From Aerococcus sp. 1KP-2016 (GTDB lineage Bacteria; Bacillota; Bacilli; Lactobacillales; Aerococcaceae): a stretch of 64,000 nt of DNA. Below, piece by piece: positions 1-8,901 of this stretch. The notes under the pieces are model-generated. The model did no database searches. It saw only the letters and a list, made by a program, of their open reading frames with translations, and was not told the DNA's origin. How positions within the stretch are numbered: position 1 is the first letter of the stretch; each line of letters opens with the position of its first letter. The stretch lies in contig NZ_NEEY01000006.1 of NCBI RefSeq assembly GCF_002252085.1, positions 1 through 64,000 of the forward strand, written 5' to 3'. Made by a program: the position numbers and the translations under genes.

Positions 1-104
1 AAGTAGTCCCACTTTCGTTTATTTTTATAAAGATATAGAAAAATACACTCCCACTACTGAACAAAAAAGTTCATAGTTTTGGGCGTGAATTTTTTTGAGA
101 GACC

Positions 105-122
105 TTTTGTCCCAGCCTCTTT
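105..122. repeat. Direct repeat copy 1 (TTTTGTCCCAGCCTCTTT)
   Basis: This 18-base sequence recurs identically at 324-341. Read on the other strand it is AAAGAGGCTGGGACAAAA. From memory, AGGCTGGGACAAAA-type sequences are common intergenic repeats in Firmicutes. The two copies lie in the same orientation, 219 bases apart, and flank the folded element at 187-294. Confidence 0.75.
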
Positions 123-186
123 ACTTTGAAAAAATCTTTATAAATTTTGATTGAAACATATCATGGGAACAGGTTAAAGGACTGAA

Positions 187-294
187 AGTGTAGTTCCTTA
201 GCCGTGAAATAGGATGAAATCGAGACCTTAGCTCGATTTCAAATTGAAAGACCCTGGCTTTCAAAGGTCCCACGGCTCACAAGGAACGTACACT
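187..294. repeat. Folded intergenic element, predicted three-way junction
   Basis: The outer stem pairs 187-206 (AGTGTAGTTCCTTAGCCGTG) with 271-294. The pairing is complete except for a few unpaired bases in the right arm. Inside it are two further hairpins: 216-224 with 232-240 (GAAATCGAG and CTCGATTTC, 7-base loop) and 244-250 with 258-264 (TTGAAAG and CTTTCAA, 7-base loop). A clover-like fold of this kind is unlikely by chance. I do not recognise the family. It could be a structured RNA or a small non-autonomous repeat. Confidence 0.6.
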
Positions 295-323
295 GTAAGG
301 ACGAAAAATCTATGATTTTAATT

Positions 324-341
324 TTTTGTCCCAGCCTCTTT
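324..341. repeat. Direct repeat copy 2 (TTTTGTCCCAGCCTCTTT)
   Basis: This is identical over 18 bases to 105-122. It runs into a longer T tract, so it might also act as the end of a transcript coming from the folded element. Confidence 0.75.
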
Positions 342-592
342 TTTTGTATTTAATATCCTACAAGATAAAATGTGGCATTATTTGTGGTTGGAAGTGAATC
401 ACTTTACATTTAATCAATATGATAATGAAAACATAAAACAGATTTTTCTTATGCAAGTAATGGAATTTTCTTTCGTTTAAATGAGTTTGGGAAGTTTATT
501 GTAATTATTGCAATTTTAGTCAAAAATTAGACAAAAACTTTAAAATAGGTGTCCAATAAATTGAAAAGAAAAATAAAATGGAGGAAATATTT

Positions 593-1780
593 ATGGCATA
601 TTTAGATCGTGCAAAAGAAATATTTGACGATGCAGTAAAAGTTCGTCGCCAATTACATGAGAACCCAGAGGTTGGATTTGAATTACCGGAAACGGCGAAA
701 TTAGTAAAAGCTAAGTTAGATGAATATGGGGTTGCCTACCAAAATGTTGGTAATACATATGGTATCACGGGTACACTAGGATCTGGCGATAAAGGTAAAA
801 CATTGTTACTTCGCGCTGATATGGATGCCTTAGCAATCACTGAAAAATCAAAATCTGCTTGTACTTCAAAAAATGACAATGGTCATTTATGTGGCCATGA
901 TATGCATACAACTATTTTATTAATGGTCTTAAAAATGTTAAAAGAAAACGAAGACCAATTGGAAGGTCAAATTAAATTCTTATTCCAACCAGCTGAAGAA
1001 ACTTTAAACGGCGGACGCGTGATGGTGGAAGAAGGTATTTTAGAAAATCCTAAACCAGATGCAGGTATGGCCCTACATATGTGGCCAAATGGTGACAAAG
1101 TGGATGTAGAAATTCATAAACGCGAAGCTTTGGCTTCAGCATTGAATTTCCGTATCACCATTAAAGGTGTAGGTGCACATGGTGCTATGCCAAATAATGG
1201 TGTAGACCCCGTATTTGTTGCTAGCCAAATTATTAACGGTGCGAATGGTATTCTAGCTCGTGAATTGCCATCAAATAAAGGTGCATCTTTATCAATGGGC
1301 TATATCAATGCACCAGGTGGGGCAATCAACGTTATTCCAGATACAGTCGTACTAGAGGGTACCTCTCGTTCATTATTCCCTGAATCTGCAGAACATGTGG
1401 CAAAACGTTTACCTGAAATTGTAGAATATATTGGTAAAGCCTTCCGTGCTGAAACAGAATTTAAAGTAATGGCTAACTGTCCTGCTTTAATTAACACTGA
1501 ATCTGTTGCTGATCAAGTAATGTCATCAGCTAAAGAAGCGTTAGGTGATAACTATGAGGTTGTAAATGTACCAGCATATCTTGCATCTGAAGATTATGCG
1601 CATATTGCAAGTAGATTACCTGAATCTTGTTATTTCTTTGTTGGATGTCCATTACCTGATGCTGATGGACAAGTATACCCAGTTCATCATCCATTAGTAC
1701 AATTTAATGAAGAAGCCCTAATTGTTGGTTCAGCAACTATGGCTACTGCAGCTCAAAATTGGTTACGTGATAACAAATAA
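593..1780 (+). CDS. M20D family amidohydrolase (N-acyl amino acid / hippurate hydrolase type)
   Basis: This is a cytoplasmic metal-dependent hydrolase of 395 residues, the usual length for peptidase family M20D, which cleaves amide bonds of N-acyl amino acids. Motifs seen are RADMDAL (about 74-80), HLCGHDMH (98-105) with its metal-binding His/Cys, and PAEE (about 134-137) with the catalytic Glu pair. An earlier ATG at 578 overlaps the ribosome binding site. I chose 593 because TGGAGGA (579-585) sits 7 bases before it. The gene stands alone between the repeat region and a terminator at 1802-1830. The substrate cannot be told from sequence. A second M20 enzyme in this window (19875-21044) is of a different subtype, closer to AbgB. 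Confidence 0.85.
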   Translation: MAYLDRAKEIFDDAVKVRRQLHENPEVGFELPETAKLVKAKLDEYGVAYQNVGNTYGITGTLGSGDKGKTLLLRADMDALAITEKSKSACTSKNDNGHLCGHDMHTTILLMVLKMLKENEDQLEGQIKFLFQPAEETLNGGRVMVEEGILENPKPDAGMALHMWPNGDKVDVEIHKREALASALNFRITIKGVGAHGAMPNNGVDPVFVASQIINGANGILARELPSNKGASLSMGYINAPGGAINVIPDTVVLEGTSRSLFPESAEHVAKRLPEIVEYIGKAFRAETEFKVMANCPALINTESVADQVMSSAKEALGDNYEVVNVPAYLASEDYAHIASRLPESCYFFVGCPLPDADGQVYPVHHPLVQFNEEALIVGSATMATAAQNWLRDNK

Positions 1781-1801
1781 TCTGACAATTTAAATAGCGT
1801 A

Positions 1802-1830
1802 AAGACTGGATTTGTAGTCCAGTCTTTTTT
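1802..1830 (+). terminator. Rho-independent terminator of the M20D gene
   Basis: AAGACTGGA (1802-1810) pairs with TCCAGTCTT (1818-1826) across a 7-base loop. A T run follows. Confidence 0.9.
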
Positions 1831-2052
1831 GATGTTGAGATTTTGGACAATTTTGTACTAAAAATACAATAAAACTGAGTGAAAATTTGAACAAATGATT
1901 GCGATTTAACGCCAAATTTTACTTTAAACGTATAACTATGTGTTTTATCGAACAAAATAATTTACTCTTAAAAAGTAAGTAGGTAAGATAAAAGTAGTTC
2001 AAAACTGCAATAAGGTTTTGAAAATTCCAAAACAGAAAGAGGATTTAAATAT

Positions 2053-2649
2053 ATGTCAACATTTGCAGAATTATTAGAAAACCGTCGCTCTCAATACGTA
2101 ATCGGAGCGAATACTGACGTAACAGCTGAGCAAGTTGCTGAAGCTTTGAAAAATGTAGTACCTCACGTACCAACAGCTTTCAACTCTCAATCTAGCCGTT
2201 TAGTAGTAGCATCTGGTGAAAATAACGCAAAACTTTGGGACTTGATTAAAGATGTACAATCTAAAGTTTTACCAGAAGAAACATTCAACTACATGGCGCC
2301 AATCATGGATGGTGCTCGTAATGCAGTTGGTACTGTATTATTCTTCGAAGACCGTGACGCAGTAGAAAACGGTATTCCTGCTAACGACGAACGTCGTTAC
2401 GTATACAAAAACCATGCATCTGCAAATGCTCAATTTGCTACTTGGTTAACTTTAACAGATCTAGGTTTAGGCGCAACTTTACAACATTTCAACATTGGCT
2501 ACGAACAAGGATTTGATCGTGCTATCCGTGAATTGTTAGACTTACCAGAATCTTGGGAATTAGTTGCTGAAATGCCATTTGGTTCTATTGAAGCACCAGC
2601 TGCAGAAAAAGAAGTTATTGCTGCTGAAGAACAAGTTATCTTAAAATAA
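2053..2649 (+). CDS. Nitroreductase family oxidoreductase
   Basis: This 198-residue protein is of the FMN-dependent nitroreductase family. Such enzymes are cytoplasmic, usually dimeric, and use NAD(P)H to reduce nitro compounds, quinones or related electrophiles. The N-terminus has the family's FMN-contacting basic motif (RRS at about 11-13). The fold continues with HASANAQFATWLTLTDLGLGA, typical of the dimer and flavin helices. The start is supported by AGAGGA about 10 bases upstream. The leader is long (from about 1831) and the gene is monocistronic, ending in a bidirectional terminator shared with msmR. It resembles the subgroup often annotated as a general oxidoreductase. The physiological substrate is unknown. 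Confidence 0.85.
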   Translation: MSTFAELLENRRSQYVIGANTDVTAEQVAEALKNVVPHVPTAFNSQSSRLVVASGENNAKLWDLIKDVQSKVLPEETFNYMAPIMDGARNAVGTVLFFEDRDAVENGIPANDERRYVYKNHASANAQFATWLTLTDLGLGATLQHFNIGYEQGFDRAIRELLDLPESWELVAEMPFGSIEAPAAEKEVIAAEEQVILK

Positions 2650-2672
2650 TCACATCATATAAGATGTTAACG

Positions 2673-2708
2673 AAAAGGATCATTTACCTCATGGTAAGTG
2701 ATCCTTTT
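2673..2708. terminator. Bidirectional terminator between nitroreductase and msmR
   Basis: A 16-base arm (2673-2688) pairs with 2693-2708 across a TCAT loop. The stem has an A run on the left and a T run on the right. It therefore serves both the plus-strand nitroreductase and the minus-strand msmR. Confidence 0.9.
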
Positions 2709-2714
2709 TTGTGT

Positions 2715-3542
2715 TCATTCATTGATTTTACGGAATTGAAGGGGACTAACCTGATAAGTTTTCTTAAATGCCTTACTAAATGCTAAAGGATCAGTAAAAC
2801 CCACGGAACTAGCAATTTGAGAAATGGTCAAGGAGGAATTGATTAACAGATCACAACTTTTCTTCATTTTGACCATTAATATATAATCTTTTATTGACTG
2901 TCCTGTTTCTTCCTTAAATATCTTATAAAGATAACTGCGGTTCAAATTTAATTTTTCAGCTATTGTGGTAACTTGTAGGGGGGTATCATATAGACTATGA
3001 ATAATCTTCAAAGCTTGCTTCATATACTTCTTGTGGTTGTTATGACTTTCCTGCGCTTCCTGGTTTGGGAATTCTTCAATTAAGAAAGCCAACAATTTAT
3101 ATAATTCACCTATAATTTCTAATTCATTACTTTCAGTAAATTTTTTATCCGCATAGGCAATTAAACGATACATTTGATTCAAAATTTTTGAGTCCTTTTG
3201 ACTTGTGGCAAAACATTTTGCCATAAGACTAGATTGCAATAAAATGCTTTCCGCTCTCGATCCGGAAAAACCAACCCATATGTAAGACCACGGCTGATCA
3301 CCATCTGCTTGATAGTAAGTGACGGCATCTTTAGGTAGGATAAAAATATCTCCAGCACCTAATGACGTCACCTTATTATATATGGTGAATTGCCCACTAC
3401 CTTCAATAATATAATGTAATACAAAGTTATTACGAACGCTTGGACCGAAAGCATAATTCGGGGGACAGGATTCAAACCCATAATGATCAATGTTTAAATC
3501 AAAATTATTATTATCAAATTCATTGTATGTATTTAAAGTCAT
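2715..3542 (-). CDS. msmR: AraC family regulator of the msm operon (MsmR-like)
   Basis: This 275-residue protein has an N-terminal cupin-type sugar-binding domain (about 1-150) and a C-terminal double helix-turn-helix of the AraC type (about 175-275). The signature region ISQIASSVGFTDPLAFSKAFK marks the second helix-turn-helix. In Streptococcus mutans the msm operon is preceded by an AraC-type activator, MsmR. This gene is divergent from aga in the same position, so activation of the aga-msmEFG-gtfA-msmK operon by raffinose or melibiose is inferred. A strong GGAGGC precedes its start. TATAAT on the minus strand at 3569-3574 is a probable -10 box. Confidence 0.85.
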   Translation of the reverse strand: MTLNTYNEFDNNNFDLNIDHYGFESCPPNYAFGPSVRNNFVLHYIIEGSGQFTIYNKVTSLGAGDIFILPKDAVTYYQADGDQPWSYIWVGFSGSRAESILLQSSLMAKCFATSQKDSKILNQMYRLIAYADKKFTESNELEIIGELYKLLAFLIEEFPNQEAQESHNNHKKYMKQALKIIHSLYDTPLQVTTIAEKLNLNRSYLYKIFKEETGQSIKDYILMVKMKKSCDLLINSSLTISQIASSVGFTDPLAFSKAFKKTYQVSPLQFRKINE

Positions 3543-3599
3543 CTTTTATGCCTCCCTAATTAGGCAACATTATACCATGTTTAGGAAACAAAACGCCAT

Positions 3600-3615
3600 T
3601 TGTAAAGCGCTTACT
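3600..3615. promoter_or_regulatory. Imperfect cre-like palindrome in the msmR-aga spacer
   Basis: TTGTAAAGCGCTTACT contains the AAGCGCTT core typical of catabolite-responsive elements. The spacing of the left half is off by one base from the consensus WTGNAANCGNWNNCW. CcpA binding is possible but weaker than at the perfect site before dexB. Confidence 0.4.
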
Positions 3616-3620
3616 TATTG

Positions 3621-3649
3621 GTAAACTTTTAGTAAATAAATTAGTAAAT
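3621..3649. promoter_or_regulatory. GalR-type operator candidate before aga
   Basis: GTAAACTTTTAGTAAAT (3621-3637) matches the galK promoter motif GTAAAAGTTTAGTAAAT (14346-14362) at 15 of 17 positions. A further TTAGTAAAT follows at 3641-3649. The only LacI-type regulator in the window lies next to galK. Joint control of both sugar clusters is therefore inferred. Confidence 0.5.
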
Positions 3650-3678
3650 CAATTCTAATGAATCAAAAGGAGAAGATT

Positions 3679-5876
3679 ATGGCTCATTTCATCACATTTG
3701 ATACGGAAACACAGGTTTTTCACCTGAGAAATGCAAGTATTTCATATCTGTTAAGCGTTGAAGAAGGTGGCTTATTAAGTCATCTGTATTTCGGATCACG
3801 TATTGAAAACTATCATGGACAAAGAAAATACCCACGTATAGACCGTGGTTTTCAGGTAATTTACCAAATAGTATAGATAGAGGCTATTCACCTGATACTT
3901 TGCTGAGAGAATATAGTGGCACTGGTGAAGGTGACTACCGTATTCCAGCAATATTAGTGAAACAAGAGAATGGGAGTCAAGCCACTCGATTCATATATAA
4001 TCGCTACGAAATTATTACAGGCAAACCCAAACTAGAGGGACTTCCGTCATCTTACGTAGACCATGATGATGAGGCTGAAACGTTAGTCATTTGGTTAGTT
4101 GATGCCCGTGCTGGTCTTGAATTAGCTTTATCCTATACCATATATGCTGAACGTTCTGTCATAACGCGGTCAGTAAAATTACATAATATTTCCAATCAAA
4201 CTATTATGATTGATAAAATCGCATCTATGGCACTCGATTTACCTGCGCAAGACTTTGATTTGATTTCCTTACCTGGAGCTCATGTCAATGAACGTCATAT
4301 TAGCCGACAATCATTGACATATGGCCAAACACGTTTAGCAAGTCGTCGCGGCACCTCAAGTCATCAAATGAATAATACCATGATTTTGGCGCAAAGACAT
4401 ACCGACGAGTTTCATGGTGAAGCCTATGGTTTTGCGCTTGTATATTCAGGAAATCATGCGTTAGAAATTGAACGCGATCAAATTCAACAAACCCGTGTGG
4501 TGATTGGTATTAATGAAGAACTTTTTTCTTGGCAACTTGCATCCGGCGAAAGCTTCCAAGCACCTGAAGTCATCATGGTGTATGCCAATAACGGGTTAAA
4601 TCAAATGAGTCAAACATTCCACGGATTGATTCGTGACCGCGTGGCTCGAGGAAATCATCAACACGCACTTCGCCCAATCTTGGTGAATAATTGGGAAGCA
4701 ACTTATTTTGATTTTGACGAGGAAAAATTGCGTCCAATCGTAGATGAAGCCAAGCAATTAGGTATTGAAATGTTCGTATTAGATGATGGTTGGTTTGGCC
4801 ACCGAGATAATGATGATAGTTCACTTGGAGATTGGTTCGTGGATAAACGGAAATTTCCTAAAGGATTACGTCAATTTGCCGATTATGTCCACGGTCAAGA
4901 TTTAAAATTTGGCTTATGGTTTGAACCAGAAATGATTTCTGGAGATTCTGAATTATTACGTAAATATCCTGACTATCGTTTAGCAGTCCCAGGACGCACA
5001 CCATACCCGAGTCGTCAACAATTTGTATTAGATATTGGCCGTAAAGAGGTTAGAGATAATGTCATCGCCCAAATTGAAGCCATTTTAGATGAAGGCTACA
5101 TTGACTATATTAAATGGGATATGAACCGACATATTTCAGATATTTATTCGGCCAATTTACCTGCACATCAACAGGGGGAAGTCTTACATCGATATACTTT
5201 AGGTTTGTATGAAATGCTAGAACACTTAACAACAAAATATCCTGATATTTTATGGGAAGGTTGTGCAGGTGGTGGTGGTCGTTTTGATGTTGGTTTCGCA
5301 TATTATATGCCCCAATCATGGACGAGTGATAATACAGATGCCGTTGCACGGTTAAATATCCAATACGGAACATCCTTATTTTATCCAACTTCCTTGATGA
5401 CGTCACATGTATCTGCAGTACCCAATCATCAAACAGGGCGAATTACACCGTTTGATACTCGCGGTGACGTAGCAATGAGTGGCGTATTGGGCTATGAGTT
5501 AGATTTAACGCAACTAAGTGCGGCAGAAAAAGACTTAGTCAAATCACAAGTCGCCGTTTATAAAGAGATCCGACCACTCGTACAATTCGGTGATTTCACT
5601 CGTTTAGAAAGTCCTTTTGAAGGTAACGCAACGGCATGGATGTTTACCAATGAAGACAAATCTGAAATATTAGTTTTTACTTTTGGGGTATTGAATACAG
5701 CCCAAGCATCGATTCATCAAGTGAAATTACATGGACTTCAATCAGATAAAATCTATGAAAATGTGGCTAGTAAAGAAGTTTTTACGGGTAGCGAATTGGA
5801 GTGGATGGGATGGTATGAAGCGCCTATGACAGAAGATTTTGTTTCGCACCGTTATCATTTTAAAGCAATGAATTAG
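3679..5876 (+). pseudogene. aga: Alpha-galactosidase Aga (GH36), frameshifted
   Basis: GH36 alpha-galactosidase releases galactose from raffinose, melibiose and similar sugars in the cytoplasm. About 732 residues are encoded once one base is restored, the normal length. The first about 57 codons (from ATG 3679, behind AAGGAGAAG) read to RIDRGF. The frame is then lost at a run of four T (3849-3852). With a fifth T the protein continues SGNLPNSIDRGYSPDTLLREY without a gap. The remaining open frame runs from about 3853 to 5876 and keeps the nucleophile Asp in KWDMNRH and the acid/base Asp in SWTSDNTDA. It is the first gene of the msm operon, 12 bases before msmE. The lesion may be a real inactivation or a homopolymer sequencing error. 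Confidence 0.85.
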
Positions 5877-5888
5877 GAAGAAAGTGGC

Positions 5889-7148
5889 ATGAAAACGCTT
5901 AAAAAGCTCCGTTATTTGGGTATTGCCTCTGCCAGTGTGCTTGCGTTAGCTGCATGCGGTAATACTGAAGAAACAAGTACGAATGGCAAAACGGTCATTG
6001 AATTTTTTAATCAAAAGAAGGAGATGGAGGGTACTCTAGAAGAAATTATTCAAGATTTTGAAAAATTGCATCCGGATATAGATGTGCAAATGACGAATGT
6101 ACCGGATGCTGGTACTGTCTTAAAAACAAGAATGCTATCAGGTGACGTTCCTGATGTTATCAACTTATATCCACAAAATATTGACTTCCAAGAATGGGCA
6201 AATGCTGGTTTCTTCTATGATATGACTGGTCAAGATTATCTAGATAATTTAAAAAATCAATACGCTGATAAATATGCCATTAACGGCAAGGTATACAATG
6301 TGCCGTTAACAGCGAATGTATCAGGCATATATTACAATAAGACAAAATTTGAAGCCTTAGGGTTAAAAGCACCTGAAACATGGGATGAATTTGTCCAACT
6401 TGTGGATGACATCAAGGCCGCCGGTGAAACACCATTTGCTATCGCAGGGACAGAAGGTTGGACCTTGAATGGCTACCATCAATTATCTTTAATTACATCA
6501 ACTGGTAGCGCCGATGCTGCAAATGAATACTTGCGATATTCACAACCAAACAGTATCTCAGCTGATGATGATATCTTAAAAGCTGATGCTGCAAAACTAG
6601 ATTTACTGGCTGATGAAGGCAATCAACAAGCGAATTGGAAAGGTGCCTCTTATAACGATGCCATTGTTGCATTTACATCTGAAGATGCTTTAATGACGAC
6701 CAATGGATCATGGGCACTAGCAGCGATGCGACAACAAGAGCCTACTTTTGAAATTTCTACCTTTGCGTTCCCAGGTGAAGAGCCCGGACAAAGTGCTACT
6801 GTGGGAGCTGGCGATTTTGCCTTGTCTATCGCTGCAGAGACGGAAAATTTAGAAGCAGCAGAAACTTTTGTTGCCTACATGACAACGCCAGAGCCTATGC
6901 AGAAATACTATGACGTGGATGGTTCGCCAGTTGCCGTAATTGGGGTGGAAGAAGATAGTGATTCACCACTAAAAGCCTTAAATGAACTAGCCTTCACTGA
7001 CAAACATTATGTATGGATGGCGCAACATTGGACGAGTGAAGATGATTTCTTCACCGCAACAGCCAACTACTTAATGACGCAAGATATAGAAGCTTTAGCG
7101 GATGAACTGAATGCCTTCTTCAATCCAATGAAAGCAGACCTAGACTAG
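5889..7148 (+). CDS. msmE: Sugar ABC transporter substrate-binding lipoprotein MsmE
   Basis: This is the extracytoplasmic solute-binding protein of a CUT1-type sugar importer (419 residues). The N-terminus is a lipoprotein signal peptide with lipobox LAAC near residue 23, so the mature protein is lipid-anchored outside the membrane. The body is a family 1 extracellular solute-binding protein with the NGSWA motif (about 274-278). It sits between aga and the permeases msmF-msmG in the same order as the S. mutans multiple sugar metabolism operon. There the system takes up raffinose, melibiose and isomaltosaccharides. The exact ligand here is inferred from that synteny. Confidence 0.9.
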   Translation: MKTLKKLRYLGIASASVLALAACGNTEETSTNGKTVIEFFNQKKEMEGTLEEIIQDFEKLHPDIDVQMTNVPDAGTVLKTRMLSGDVPDVINLYPQNIDFQEWANAGFFYDMTGQDYLDNLKNQYADKYAINGKVYNVPLTANVSGIYYNKTKFEALGLKAPETWDEFVQLVDDIKAAGETPFAIAGTEGWTLNGYHQLSLITSTGSADAANEYLRYSQPNSISADDDILKADAAKLDLLADEGNQQANWKGASYNDAIVAFTSEDALMTTNGSWALAAMRQQEPTFEISTFAFPGEEPGQSATVGAGDFALSIAAETENLEAAETFVAYMTTPEPMQKYYDVDGSPVAVIGVEEDSDSPLKALNELAFTDKHYVWMAQHWTSEDDFFTATANYLMTQDIEALADELNAFFNPMKADLD

Positions 7149-7161
7149 GGGGAAAGATCAC

Positions 7162-8028
7162 ATGAGAAAAACAATTAATAAATATTGGGGTTGGGCCTTT
7201 TTAATTGTCCCACTACTACTTCAAGCTATTTTCTTCTATTTCCCCATGTTTCAGGGGGCCTTTTACAGTTTTACCAACTGGACTGGGTTAACATATAACT
7301 TTGATTTTGTTGGCCTAAACAACTACATTATCTTGATGTCTGATAGTAAATTTATGAAAGCTATTGGTTTCACCTTGATTTTAACTGTGTCTTTAATCGT
7401 CGGTGAAATTGTGATTGGCATTTTAATTGCCCGGTTATTAAATTCAAAAATCAAGGGACGCACATTTTTTAGAGCCTGGTATTTCTTTCCAGCAGTGCTC
7501 TCCGGATTGACCGTATCGTTAATTTTTAAACAGGTATTTAACTATGGTTTACCGGCTATTGGTCAAGCATTGAATATTGGCTGGTTACAAGAGTCTCTAC
7601 TAGGTTCAACTAGTGGCGCCGTATTTGCAGCTATCTTTGTCCTTTTATGGCAAGGTGTGGCTATGCCAATTATCATTTTCTTAGCTGGTTTACAAAGTAT
7701 TCCCGAAGAAATAATTGAAGCGTCTGCCATTGACGGTGCTAACAGCCAACAAACATTCTTCAGTATCGAATTACCGTACTTGTTACCAAGTATCTCTATG
7801 GTATTCATCATGGCTTTAAAAGGTGGCTTAACAGCCTTTGATCCAATTTTTGCCTTAACCGGTGGTGGTCCAAGTAATTCAACAACTTCAATCGGTCTGT
7901 TAGTTTACAACTATGCCTTTAAGAGTAATCAATATGGTTATGCCAACGCAATTGCCATCGTCTTATTCTTAATTATCGCTGTTGTCTCTATTATTCAAAT
8001 TCGTTTGTCACGTCGCTTTGAAATCTAG
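7162..8028 (+). CDS. msmF: Sugar ABC transporter permease MsmF
   Basis: This integral membrane permease of 288 residues has about six transmembrane helices. The MalF-type coupling loop EEIIEASAIDGANSQQTFF (about 184-202) carries the EAA motif that docks on the ATPase. The first helix begins near residue 11, with no signal peptide. The gene follows msmE by 13 bases with GGGGGAAAG before the start, and precedes msmG by 12 bases. With MsmG it should form the membrane channel energised by MsmK. Confidence 0.9.
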   Translation: MRKTINKYWGWAFLIVPLLLQAIFFYFPMFQGAFYSFTNWTGLTYNFDFVGLNNYIILMSDSKFMKAIGFTLILTVSLIVGEIVIGILIARLLNSKIKGRTFFRAWYFFPAVLSGLTVSLIFKQVFNYGLPAIGQALNIGWLQESLLGSTSGAVFAAIFVLLWQGVAMPIIIFLAGLQSIPEEIIEASAIDGANSQQTFFSIELPYLLPSISMVFIMALKGGLTAFDPIFALTGGGPSNSTTSIGLLVYNYAFKSNQYGYANAIAIVLFLIIAVVSIIQIRLSRRFEI

Positions 8029-8040
8029 GAGGAAAACCAT

Positions 8041-8874
8041 ATGAAAAATGAAGAACGATTCAATCTAATTTGGAAATACGTCCTCCTAATTGTTGGAGCA
8101 ATCTTAATCTTGATTCCGCTTTTAGCGACAGTATTTTCATCATTTAAAACAACACAAGACATCATGCAACATTTCTTTGCCTTTCCAAATCCAGCAACAC
8201 TTGATAATTATGCTCGGTTGGTTGCAGATGGTATAGGGCATTATTTCTGGAATTCCGCGGTTATTACGGTACTGTCTGTAATCCTTGTAACCCTATTTAT
8301 CCCAGCAGCGGCCTATTCTATCGCCCGAAACATGTCGAAACATAAAGCCTTTGCGATTATGTATTCACTATTGATCTTGGGAATCTTTGTACCATTCCAA
8401 GTAATTATGATTCCAATCACTGTCATGATGAGTCGCTTAGGCTTAGCAAATATGTGGGGTTTAATCATCCTGTACCTAACATATGCCATTCCTCAAACCT
8501 TATTCCTATACGTGGGCTATATCAAATTGAGTGTACCGGATACTTTAGATGAAGCCGCTATGATTGATGGTGCAGATCGTTTTACGACTTATCGTAAAAT
8601 AATCTTCCCAATGCTGAAACCAATGCACGCAACGACACTCATCATTAATGCTTTATGGTTCTGGAACGACTTCATGCTACCTTTGCTGATTCTAAACAAA
8701 AATGCTGAAATGTGGACATTACCTCTATTCCAGTACAACTATACAGGCCAATACTTCAACGATTACGGTCCAAGTTTTGCATCATATGTGGTCGGTATCA
8801 TCACGATCACAATCGTTTACCTGATTTTCCAAAAGAATATCATCTCTGGTATGAGCAACGGGGCCATCAAATAA
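8041..8874 (+). CDS. msmG: Sugar ABC transporter permease MsmG
   Basis: This is the second permease subunit (277 residues), MalG-like, with six predicted membrane helices. The EAA loop LDEAAMIDGADRFTTYRKI lies around residues 176-194. GGAGGAAAACC precedes the ATG closely. It lies directly between msmF and gtfA in a tightly spaced plus-strand operon. It partners MsmF in the oligosaccharide importer. Confidence 0.9.
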   Translation: MKNEERFNLIWKYVLLIVGAILILIPLLATVFSSFKTTQDIMQHFFAFPNPATLDNYARLVADGIGHYFWNSAVITVLSVILVTLFIPAAAYSIARNMSKHKAFAIMYSLLILGIFVPFQVIMIPITVMMSRLGLANMWGLIILYLTYAIPQTLFLYVGYIKLSVPDTLDEAAMIDGADRFTTYRKIIFPMLKPMHATTLIINALWFWNDFMLPLLILNKNAEMWTLPLFQYNYTGQYFNDYGPSFASYVVGIITITIVYLIFQKNIISGMSNGAIK

Positions 8875-8901
8875 TCTACTACTGAGAAGAGGAGCATATA
8901 C

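Larger units (their letters stand above)
1..592. other. Intergenic stretch without a gene at the left edge
   Basis: No open frame with a ribosome binding site is visible in this stretch. It holds two copies of an 18-base direct repeat (105-122 and 324-341) and a folded inverted-repeat element (187-294), listed separately. The part from 342 to 592 is very AT-rich and must contain the promoter of the M20 amidohydrolase. TAAAAT at 541-546 is a possible -10 box, but I see no convincing -35 box. Confidence 0.6.
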
